Shown here piece by piece: positions 47,469 to 53,273 of a stretch of DNA of 53,273 bases. Every line of letters starts with the position of its first letter. The stretch's first letter is position 1. The notes under the pieces are model-generated. The model searched no databases. It saw only the letters and a program-made list of their open reading frames with translations, and was not told the DNA's origin. A program made the translations under genes and the position numbers. The stretch is from IMG/VR virus record IMGVR_UViG_3300033553_000194, positions 1-53,273 of that record, one strand, 5' to 3'. Origin of the DNA: a virus.

Positions 47469-47854
47469 TGCTGCGATCCATTCTTCACGTCGGAGAGGGC
47501 TGATTTAACAAAAACGCGCCACGGCTCGTCTGAAGGTTCTCTGCTATTTGCATCCGCAAGTTTTATCGCCCGCACTAACACGCCCTGCCGGCGCTCAAGC
47601 TCCGCAATCCGCGCCTGCAACTGAGCAACTTCTGGCGATGGCTGCGGGGCGGTGAATAGGATGCGGCGGTCGTTAGCCCATTCCGATCGTAAGTATGTAA
47701 TGTGATCTGTCTCTCTCCACTGATCCCGTTTGTCCCCTTTCACCTGATACACCGGATCACACCCATCGCTGGTCGCGTCGATGATGGCACCGACAATATG
47801 GGGGTGAAGCTTTTCGCCGTAATATTCCAGAACTCCACAAATCTTTTCACGCAC
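47465..47854 (-). CDS. Unknown early protein
   Basis: A 129-residue protein; GTG start at 47854 overlapping the end of the gene before. First half compact (GVLEYYGEKLHPHIVGAIID), second half a short coiled coil (VAQLQARIAELERRQGVLVR). Role unknown. Confidence 0.5.
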   Translation of the reverse strand: MREKICGVLEYYGEKLHPHIVGAIIDATSDGCDPVYQVKGDKRDQWRETDHITYLRSEWANDRRILFTAPQPSPEVAQLQARIAELERRQGVLVRAIKLADANSREPSDEPWRVFVKSALSDVKNGSQQ

Positions 47855-48260
47855 AATTAACCCCTTCTTGTCTGCATTTAAGCCATTTCGCCAAATCGTT
47901 ATGTCCGCGCTCTTCAATCGAAGCCGAAGCGCGACGGAAGAAATCATCGAACCCTTCTGCAAAAGCAATCAGCCCCGCTAGCTCTTCACCGTTCGCGCCA
48001 ATCTTTCCCGTCGATTCGAACCGGTCACGCAGGTTTGCGCAGGCGATGTAACCAAGCTCTGCGGCGTTCTCAGCCTGAATGCGGCTACGCTTTGACGAGT
48101 AAGCCCCAGCGAATGCCAGAAAGTGCGATGACTGATACAGGATCGCCCAATCTCTTTGCTCTGCCTGACCAGTCCGTATGCGTTCGATGGACTGGTGCAA
48201 GCGCAAGCTGTTCGGGTTGACCCTCGTCTTGACGATTGTCGGGATGGCGCAGCGGCTCAT
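47847..48260 (-). CDS. Unknown protein after the exonuclease
   Basis: A 137-residue helical protein (SIERIRTGQAEQRDWAILYQ, later LAGLIAFAEGFDDFFRRASA). ATGA overlap with the exonuclease gene. Probably linked to recombination by place only. Confidence 0.55.
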   Translation of the reverse strand: MSRCAIPTIVKTRVNPNSLRLHQSIERIRTGQAEQRDWAILYQSSHFLAFAGAYSSKRSRIQAENAAELGYIACANLRDRFESTGKIGANGEELAGLIAFAEGFDDFFRRASASIEERGHNDLAKWLKCRQEGVNCA

Positions 48261-49933
48261 GCCGCCTCCTGCTCGAAATAATCAGGCACGCTCAAAACGT
48301 GCGCGGCGATGGCGTTGCAGATTGCGCGCAAGTCGCTGGCGCGGTACAGGATCGCGGCCCGGTCTTTTCCTACGGGCTCAAATCCGAGCCTGGAGAGTGA
48401 TTCGCGGGTGACGCTGACGATGCTCAGGCGTGAGTTGATCTGTCCGAGGGTGATGCGTGCGGAGGTGTCGACTGCCGCCTGAATGTGCGGAGCTGTGGCA
48501 GGGTTTCCGAGTAGTCTCGCCGCTACATCCGGGGCAATAGGTTGCGCTGAGCTGGCCTGCTGTTTGGCGCGCTCTTCTTCGATGCGCGCGCTTGCCGAGG
48601 CTTTGGCGTCTTCCTCTGCGCGGATCTTGTTGCGCAATTCTTCCTCTTTCGCCAGCGTCTCAACCTTGTGGGCTGCAATCCGGTTTGCAATGATCGCTGA
48701 AAGATCGTCCGTCGCTTTCATGACAAGCGTGGCTTTGTCGGCAAACAGGAAATCAAAGCCTTCGCCCATTGTGGCGATGATGTTCAGATTGGCGTTGATC
48801 CGTCCGACTGATTCATTGGCCTTGATCTTCGCGCTGGCAAGCTCCGTAGAAATCTTGTCCTTCATCGAGTCGAGCGACTTCAGGCCTTTGATCACGCCGG
48901 CAAAGTCTGCAGCCTGGTTCGTGAAGAACTCGCACTTCAGCTCAAACACGTGCGAGGCCAGTGCGCGGGTGGCGTCCATCACCATCTGCATGCGGCGATT
49001 TTCTTTTTCGCTCTTCACCAGCTTTTCCAAACTCAGGCGATTGCTGCGCGCCAGATCCTTGAGCGTGGCTTTCAGCATGCGCATGGTGTCGATGCACTCA
49101 ACCTGCGCCAGCGCGGCAGATTCGGCGGCGTCCAGCATTTCCTCTGCCTTGCTCAGGGCCTTTATTGCTGATTCGCAGTCTGCAAAATCCTGATCGTTCT
49201 CGGGCTTCTTGTTGATGCGGGCAACGAAGGATTGCAGCGCGGCTTCGAACTTCAGCAGGTTGTCGGTAACGGCAAGCGAGCCGGTGACCTGAACGAACAC
49301 AGAGGGCAGGGTTTCTACCGGCGCGGCGACGATTTGCGGGGCAGTAGCCTGCGGGACGAATTCAGCCAGATCGACAGCAAATTGCTTCCAGCCGGCGATC
49401 AGCGCGGCGCGGCGCTCGGGCTTCGATGCGTACCAGATCCATGTGCAGTTTTCTTCTGTGCCGTCAGACACCATAAACAAGGTGCGGGCTGCGCCAGAGA
49501 CAAGCATCTGATGCTCCGCCTGCGGCCAGTGCGTGTCCGGAAGGTCATTGTGTTCGCTGATGTAGGTGGCCAGCCAGCCGGCGAACAGCTTGTGTTCACA
49601 ATTCACGTCCTCGGCCATCGTCAGGCCATCGAATGAGGCCAGTAGCGGCAGGCCTTCAATCTCGGCCGCGCCAGTGCAGGGATAGAGTTCTTCGCCGATG
49701 ATGCCTTCGGCAATCGGGCGGGCACCGGCTTCTGAGGCGTGGCCACGATCAAATAAGGCTTGCGTGGCCGGGGCAATGTCGGCGGTGATGCCGGTCTTCT
49801 TCATCGCCAGCAGGTCGCCGCGTTTCTGGTATTTCGACAGGCCCATCATGGCCGGCGCTTCGCTGGCGGTGAAGTGCTGGAGGCGAGTGGCCAGCCATTC
49901 CGGCGAGCCCTGAACGAGATTGAAGATTTTCAT
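48257..49933 (-). CDS. YqaJ/lambda-exonuclease-type recombination nuclease, extended
   Basis: A 558-residue protein. Residues 1-200 form a YqaJ viral recombinase domain: QGSPEWLATRLQHFTASEAP, catalytic Asp102 in ASFDGL, and Glu113-x-Lys115 in CEHK. It chews 5' strands at double-strand ends to give 3' tails for the annealase encoded just before it. Residues 210-470 are an unusual extra helical region (coiled coil to about 460) followed by a small C-terminal domain, so the protein is more than twice the length of lambda exonuclease. Confidence 0.85.
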   Translation of the reverse strand: MKIFNLVQGSPEWLATRLQHFTASEAPAMMGLSKYQKRGDLLAMKKTGITADIAPATQALFDRGHASEAGARPIAEGIIGEELYPCTGAAEIEGLPLLASFDGLTMAEDVNCEHKLFAGWLATYISEHNDLPDTHWPQAEHQMLVSGAARTLFMVSDGTEENCTWIWYASKPERRAALIAGWKQFAVDLAEFVPQATAPQIVAAPVETLPSVFVQVTGSLAVTDNLLKFEAALQSFVARINKKPENDQDFADCESAIKALSKAEEMLDAAESAALAQVECIDTMRMLKATLKDLARSNRLSLEKLVKSEKENRRMQMVMDATRALASHVFELKCEFFTNQAADFAGVIKGLKSLDSMKDKISTELASAKIKANESVGRINANLNIIATMGEGFDFLFADKATLVMKATDDLSAIIANRIAAHKVETLAKEEELRNKIRAEEDAKASASARIEEERAKQQASSAQPIAPDVAARLLGNPATAPHIQAAVDTSARITLGQINSRLSIVSVTRESLSRLGFEPVGKDRAAILYRASDLRAICNAIAAHVLSVPDYFEQEAA

Positions 49934-49934
49934 G

Positions 49935-50801
49935 TTATTGCTCCTGATCCATTGCAGAAACGAATTCGGCGTGTTCGCCCATTGCGTCGGCGGGTTGTTG
50001 TTCAGTGGTGATCGGCTTGATTGCGCGGATCGTGGCTTGCTGTGCGGGGCTCAGATTGAAGCGGCTTGAAACCATATTGATGATGTGATCAGGGTTTGAT
50101 TTCCCCTCGTTAATCTTCGCTTGCCAGACGTCCTTGTTTGCTGCCATCTGTGCTTCCGTGTAGTCGGGAAAGATCACTTTGGCCTGGCGGCTGCTGACGA
50201 CTTCGGCGCGGCCCATGTCGCGTTCTGTGATGCGCTCGGCTTCGTCCTCGTCGTAGATGCCGACAAAGCCAAAGGCGAGGCGGGATGTCTGGATCATGGT
50301 TTTGTGGCGCAGGAAGCGCTTGGTGTGGGACTGCCAAGGGCCGTCGATTTGGTAGCCGTTGTTGCCTTTGAACGGCTCACGATAGACTTCATCTAGATAT
50401 TCGCGGATCACAATTGGGCGGCTGCGATCCTTGCGGTACATCACGCACTCCATCCACTCCGGGGCGTCTGTGCGCGCTCCTGGCATGCGAATCATTTTTT
50501 CTGATTGGCGGAACTCCATGCCGTCAAATTGCTGGTTCTCGTTGATGATGCGCGACCAGCCATCAACACCGACTACCGGAACAATGCCATTCTTCTTGTC
50601 CGGGAAGGCGTAGATTTCCTTTGTCCAAGGATTCAGCCCATACTGATTCGATACAACAAGCAAGGCCGACATTTGCGCGTCTGTGACGTCGCCCTTGAAC
50701 GCGGTTGCTTTCAGTACGACCATCAGCTCATGCGCTTCGCTGCCTTCCACGCCCAGCTTAGCCGCCAGCGTTCCGACTTGCTTCAATACGATATTGCTCA
50801 T
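49935..50801 (-). CDS. bet: Bet/RecT-type single-strand annealing protein
   Basis: This 288-residue protein matches the lambda beta family: LLVVSNQYGLNPWTKEIYAF, then VPVVGVDGWSRIINEN, GPWQSHTKRFLRHKTMIQTSR. It anneals complementary single strands in phage recombination with the neighbouring exonuclease. The ATG at 50801 makes an ATGA overlap with the gene before; the exonuclease starts one base after its stop. Confidence 0.9.
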   Translation of the reverse strand: MSNIVLKQVGTLAAKLGVEGSEAHELMVVLKATAFKGDVTDAQMSALLVVSNQYGLNPWTKEIYAFPDKKNGIVPVVGVDGWSRIINENQQFDGMEFRQSEKMIRMPGARTDAPEWMECVMYRKDRSRPIVIREYLDEVYREPFKGNNGYQIDGPWQSHTKRFLRHKTMIQTSRLAFGFVGIYDEDEAERITERDMGRAEVVSSRQAKVIFPDYTEAQMAANKDVWQAKINEGKSNPDHIINMVSSRFNLSPAQQATIRAIKPITTEQQPADAMGEHAEFVSAMDQEQ

Positions 50802-51013
50802 TTGCCAAACTCCTTGTTTGCCGCGAACTCGGCATCTGCCTCGTCGCATGTGTCTAAAATTTCTTGCGCCAACTGGCGAGCCAGCCGTGTGTTCCAGTCG
50901 CCGCCCTGCACTGACAGGCTTCCGTTGTGCGACATGATCTGAATTCGTGGATCAATCCCCCTGCTGACGATGCAGCATTCGGTCGTCCAGCCATCTAGGC
51001 CTTTGATACTCAT
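50798..51013 (-). CDS. Small unknown protein before bet
   Basis: A 71-residue protein with strands (WTTECCIVSRGIDPRIQIMS) then an acidic helix (RLARQLAQEILDTCDEADAE). ATGA overlaps at both ends. Function unknown. Confidence 0.55.
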   Translation of the reverse strand: MSIKGLDGWTTECCIVSRGIDPRIQIMSHNGSLSVQGGDWNTRLARQLAQEILDTCDEADAEFAANKEFGK

Positions 51014-51210
51014 TTGGCGGCCAGAAACGAGTCTGGAACGCCGTAGCAGCTCTGCGCCTTTGCGCACGCTTCCTCGACTCGAGTAAGGATGTGCTGGCGC
51101 AACTCGGCTTGCTCGGCCTCGCTGCGCACCTCGTCCTCAAAGCTCATGCGTCCGGCGATCCCGATCAGCATGAAGATGATTGCGACGGCCCAAAAGTCTT
51201 TGGTTCGCAT
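51010..51210 (-). CDS. Small membrane-anchored protein
   Basis: A 66-residue protein with one N-terminal membrane segment (WAVAIIFMLIGIAG, about 7-20) and a charged helix with two Cys. TGATG overlap upstream and ATGA downstream. Function unknown. Confidence 0.55.
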   Translation of the reverse strand: MRTKDFWAVAIIFMLIGIAGRMSFEDEVRSEAEQAELRQHILTRVEEACAKAQSCYGVPDSFLAAK

Positions 51211-51632
51211 CAGAAGAGTCTCCATTTCAGAGAAGCTCCGACAAACCAGGTTGTGTTCTTGCCGAAGGCAGGGGCGGTGATGATGTCGACGCTCAGATCG
51301 TCCGTGCCGATGTTGATCGTCGGTGCTGCGATTACCGGGCTGTTGTAGCCGGTAGCGGCTGCAACCATGATCCCGGCGCGCAGATACTTCATCTGCAACG
51401 GACGGTATGCGTAGCCCGCATAAAACGTGTCTTTGTCGTAGCTGTTGCGGTAGTAGCCAGCAATCAAACCGCCATCGCCTAACGTGTGCTCGATGCCAAG
51501 GCCGTGATTTGCTTCGTTCCATTTCTCTGAACGATTGCCGTGGTAACTGACGCCGTGCGTGGTGATGTAGGTGTCTGCGCTGGCTGTTGATGCACAGGCA
51601 AGCAGCGCAAAGGCGAATAGAGCGCGTTTCAT
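51210..51632 (-). CDS. Outer-membrane beta-barrel-like exported protein
   Basis: In this 140-residue protein, a signal peptide (KRALFAFALLACASTASA, cut after the AxA) is followed by alternating strands ending in an aromatic residue (VGASLKWRLF), the usual beta-barrel C terminus. Repeated G-Y-Y and G-Y-A-Y turns support this. An early phage gene for a host surface protein could block further infection or alter the envelope; inferred. Size is close to small eight-strand barrels. Confidence 0.65.
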   Translation of the reverse strand: MKRALFAFALLACASTASADTYITTHGVSYHGNRSEKWNEANHGLGIEHTLGDGGLIAGYYRNSYDKDTFYAGYAYRPLQMKYLRAGIMVAAATGYNSPVIAAPTINIGTDDLSVDIITAPAFGKNTTWFVGASLKWRLF

Positions 51633-51796
51633 TTCGGCATTCCCTTCATGGCTTCTGGATCGCCACGACGAAAGCCGAGGCTGATCATTGCTTTAAGCTC
51701 TTCGCAGGCTTGGCAGCAATTGCTGTTGCGGGCGGCTTCAAACTTTGCGCAGATTGCGCAGGGCCTGTCTTTTGCGATTTCGGTCATGTAGCCCAT
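51629..51796 (-). CDS. Small zinc-finger-like protein
   Basis: This 55-residue protein has CAIC near residue 13 and CCQAC near 27, a likely zinc site, and a basic tail. ATGA overlap with the barrel gene. A second ATG at 51787 is possible. Confidence 0.5.
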   Translation of the reverse strand: MGYMTEIAKDRPCAICAKFEAARNSNCCQACEELKAMISLGFRRGDPEAMKGMPK

Positions 51797-51798
51797 GA

Positions 51799-51930
51799 TC
51801 AAGACCCCATCAGGTCAAGAATTGACGGGAGCGCGTCAGGCGCGGCGGCGGGCAGCAGGGAAGGGCGGCGCAGCTCAGTCCCAATCAGCGCCAGCTCTTC
51901 CAGAAATTCTTTCAGTGCATCTACGGTCAT
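51799..51930 (-). CDS. First small gene of the leftward operon
   Basis: A 43-residue product: an amphipathic helix (VDALKEFLEELALIGTELRR) and a Pro/Ala-rich end. GGAGGA precedes the ATG. First gene after the leftward promoter, where lambda has N; no Arg-rich antiterminator motif is seen. Confidence 0.5.
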   Translation of the reverse strand: MTVDALKEFLEELALIGTELRRPSLLPAAAPDALPSILDLMGS

Positions 51931-51987
51931 TTCGTCCTCCAGTCTGCAAAGCCCTTGCGGGTTCGTGTAAGTGCTGCTGATGGAGTG

Positions 51988-52016
51988 ACTATAGATATAT
52001 CTATATATTGTGTCAA
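51988..52016 (-). promoter_or_regulatory. Leftward early promoter (PL-like)
   Basis: On the minus strand TTGACA (52016-52011), a 17-bp spacer and TATAGT (51993-51988) make a near-consensus sigma70 promoter. The spacer and -10 box are covered by the palindromic operator. It should drive the leftward operon. Confidence 0.8.
51990..52005. promoter_or_regulatory. Operator, perfect 16-bp palindrome (left operator 1)
   Basis: Identical to the right operator at 846-861. Lies in the spacer and -10 box of the leftward promoter. Confidence 0.8.
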
Positions 52017-52030
52017 TAGATTTATCTATA
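52015..52030. promoter_or_regulatory. Operator, imperfect copy (left operator 2)
   Basis: AATAGATTTATCTATA differs at two positions from the perfect operator. Centre lies 25 bp from operator 1, so cooperative binding on one DNA face is possible. Confidence 0.65.
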
Positions 52031-52085
52031 TATTTTTACAAGACAATCCATCTTTGCCCGTGTGGCTGATTTTCTGGAGATTTTC

Positions 52086-52325
52086 GTGTCTTGGATCGAC
52101 CCTTATACGTTCTCTGAAGTCGACGCAGGGGACGGGTTTTTCATCATTGCAGTGATCCTGCTTGTTGTTCTTGTAGAGGCCTATAAGAAAGGAATTAAGC
52201 GATTCCTAATCACCTTGGCGGCGATGTCTGCGGTCGGTGTGGCGATAGCGGTCTTCCCTTTGATTGGGTTGATCCTGGCGGCAGCCGCCCTCTTGCTGTT
52301 CTTGATTGGGATGGTATTGGCGTAA
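52086..52325 (+). CDS. Immunity-region membrane protein
   Basis: A 79-residue protein; GTG start preceded by TGGAGA (a GTG at 52062 is possible). Two or three membrane segments (about 16-30, 40-55, 58-78) after an acidic N terminus. Divergent from the leftward promoter, with an operator in between. Possibly an exclusion protein expressed in lysogens, like rex genes; not shown. Confidence 0.55.
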   Translation: MSWIDPYTFSEVDAGDGFFIIAVILLVVLVEAYKKGIKRFLITLAAMSAVGVAIAVFPLIGLILAAAALLLFLIGMVLA

Positions 52326-52347
52326 AAAAGCCCGCACTCAGCGGGCT
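52324..52347 (-). terminator. Rho-independent terminator
   Basis: AGCCCGC/GCGGGCT stem (52329-52335, 52341-52347) followed on the minus strand by TTTTTT. Ends the leftward two-gene unit 52754-52370; it also overlaps the end of the plus-strand gene. Confidence 0.8.
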
Positions 52348-52369
52348 CGTTGATGCAATAGCGATGGGC

Positions 52370-52624
52370 CTATCTTTGTCTTGGGTCTGGTTTGGGTTTG
52401 GTAAGCTTTTGGATCATTAGAACGTTTACTGCTATGACTGCAAGCAGTGTCATCGATCCAAACCCTGCCGCCTCGCCAAGCCCCGCGACAATAGAGGATG
52501 TGAGCAAGGTTAGTGCTATGGAGACCGCGGGGAATGATCGGGTTTTTAAGTGAAACAGCGCCACAATCACAAACACCGGAAGCGAATAACCAAGGCCTAA
52601 AGCAAAGTCGTTGATTAGCAGCAT
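52370..52624 (-). CDS. Small polytopic membrane protein
   Basis: An 84-residue protein with three hydrophobic segments (SLPVFVIVALFHL, VSIALTLLTSSIVAGLG, MTLLAVIAVNVLMI) and a Pro/Lys-rich tail. Starts right after the YHYH-type gene, so the two are probably one unit. Lysogenic conversion or exclusion are possible roles; unknown. Confidence 0.55.
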   Translation of the reverse strand: MLLINDFALGLGYSLPVFVIVALFHLKTRSFPAVSIALTLLTSSIVAGLGEAAGFGSMTLLAVIAVNVLMIQKLTKPKPDPRQR

Positions 52625-52625
52625 A

Positions 52626-52754
52626 TCAGTGACAGTGCCATCCGCCGGTCTTGTGGTTGACGTGGCAGCCTTGTGAATCGGTGCCGCCAGAGTGCGCCCA
52701 GGCTGCGGCGCTGCTGAGGATTGCAAGGACGATGATTGCGGTGATGCGCTTCAT
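52626..52754 (-). CDS. YHYH-type small exported protein
   Basis: A 42-residue protein with a signal peptide (RITAIIVLAILSSAAAWA) and a mature peptide HSGGTDSQGCHVNHKTGGWH ending in CH, the pattern of bacterial YHYH-domain proteins. The His/Cys cluster suggests metal binding in the periplasm. Too short to be the usual full protein: only the YHYH unit is present. Function unknown. Confidence 0.65.
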   Translation of the reverse strand: MKRITAIIVLAILSSAAAWAHSGGTDSQGCHVNHKTGGWHCH

Positions 52755-52814
52755 GGTGTTAGCTCCGTGGTTAAAATTCAATTTGGTTAGTGTTTGCGTG
52801 GAAAGCGGTCTCGC

Positions 52815-53057
52815 TCAGCTCCAGCCGAGGCGTCTTAAAATCCGCTGAGCCGCCGACTTGGCTAGCGAACGATCACGGCGCGGAATTCCTGCGGCAGACT
52901 CATAAACCACATCGCCGCCGAGCGTAAGCGCTAAAACAATCCCGTCGCCCCCTCCTGACTCAATGACGCGCTTTGCATGGTTGAGTAAAAACACAGCTTC
53001 GCCCGCGTCGTTCGGACTGGCGAGCGACGGCCTTAACATCCTGATTACTTCTCCCAC
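52815..53057 (-). CDS. Unknown immunity-region protein
   Basis: An 80-residue alpha/beta protein: helices (AVFLLNHAKRVIES), a strand pair (IVLALTLGGDVVYES) and a basic C terminus (RDRSLAKSAAQRILRRLGW). Upstream lies an iterated TTTGACA region. No family recognised. Confidence 0.5.
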   Translation of the reverse strand: MGEVIRMLRPSLASPNDAGEAVFLLNHAKRVIESGGGDGIVLALTLGGDVVYESAAGIPRRDRSLAKSAAQRILRRLGWS

Positions 53058-53136
53058 AATACGTTACCGAGCCTGTTGTTCATGCGACCATAATCCATTG
53101 AGATAGTGTTTCGCACTAGAGGACAAAAGGGCAGTA

Positions 53137-53204
53137 TTTGACAAAATCTACAAATTCGACAAAATCGGTTTGACATTTATCAATCTGTCCAAATTTGACG
53201 ATTG
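53137..53204 (+). repeat. Iterated TTTGACA-type direct repeats
   Basis: TTTGACAAAATC (53137), TTCGACAAAATC (53155), TTTGACATTTATC (53169) and TTTGACGATTG (53194) recur in an AT-rich gap between the gene at 52815 and the right end. They look like operator or iteron sites. No gene is seen from 53058 to 53243. Confidence 0.6.
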
Positions 53205-53252
53205 TTGTCTTTTATGGAGTCGTGAGTCATCTAGGCTCTGCGCATGCAATTA

Positions 53253-53273
53253 CCCCCCCCCCCCCCCCCCCCC
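53253..53273. repeat. Poly-C run at right end
   Basis: Twenty-one C residues. They follow ATGCAATTA at 53244, so a start codon directly precedes the run. See the left end for the joined reading. Confidence 0.6.

Noticed and set aside
1-53273. Integrated prophage with host flanks
   Set aside because: No host genes at either end; integrase and attP-like region are internal, and the immunity region spans the ends.

Overview
The window is an almost complete genome of a temperate, podovirus-like phage of a Gram-negative, probably proteobacterial, host. No host chromosomal gene is visible. The host level is an inference from the gene families: NinG, DUF1367, DUF551, YdaU-type DUF1376 replication protein, spanins, P22/N4-gp56-type head genes and a very large ejected virion protein. 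The layout is lambda-like once the two ends are joined. A repressor (226-798, minus) faces a Cro-like gene behind a rightward promoter (836-863). A leftward promoter (52016-51988) carries a copy of the same perfect 16-bp operator. The two promoters lie about 2 kb apart across the contig ends, which are both runs of C. The contig is therefore best read as a circular or circularly permuted molecule opened inside, or next to, a C tract.

Rightward early operon (871-7700): Cro-like protein, small regulators, DUF1376 and lambda-P-like replication proteins, a C5 cytosine methyltransferase with a second ~330-codon frame open across its whole length, small zinc-finger genes, DUF1367 and NinG. Almost all are joined by ATGA/TGATG overlaps. 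Rightward late region (7763-35811): small membrane protein, small and large terminase, portal, scaffold-like protein, a CsrA-like regulator, N4-gp56-type major capsid protein, connector/tail genes, a 1071-residue tail fibre, a tail chaperone put out of frame by an 8-bp tandem repeat, three presumed ejection proteins and a 3124-residue polyvalent protein with ADP-ribosyltransferase-like and two zincin-like segments. Leftward late region (35808-39317): small membrane proteins, Rz1, Rz, a DUF5675 protein, holin and an SGNH-hydrolase appendage protein. Seven copies of a 15-bp element, GCGCCGTGYATGNNA, lie upstream of the head, tail, ejection, lysis and appendage genes, always in the direction of transcription and usually 31-39 bases before a start codon. 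I read them as phage-specific late promoters or activator sites.

Maintenance region (39378-42071): a small partner gene and a frameshifted parA, a complete tRNA-Gly(UCC) flanked by repeated integrase arm-type sites (attP), and a P4-type tyrosine integrase. Leftward early operon (51930 down to 42118, from the leftward promoter): small zinc-finger and unknown proteins, an outer-membrane beta-barrel-like protein, Bet-type annealase, YqaJ-type exonuclease, several coiled-coil genes, DUF3310, then a short array of integron-type attC sites carrying small phage genes (DUF551, AlpA-like, membrane protein). All genes in that array run antisense to the canonical attC strand, and four of them end on a stop codon supplied by the attC core site. 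The most unusual items are this attC array in a phage, the 15-bp late-promoter family, the double-coding methyltransferase, and three ribosome-site-led small ORFs nested in linkers of the polyvalent gene.
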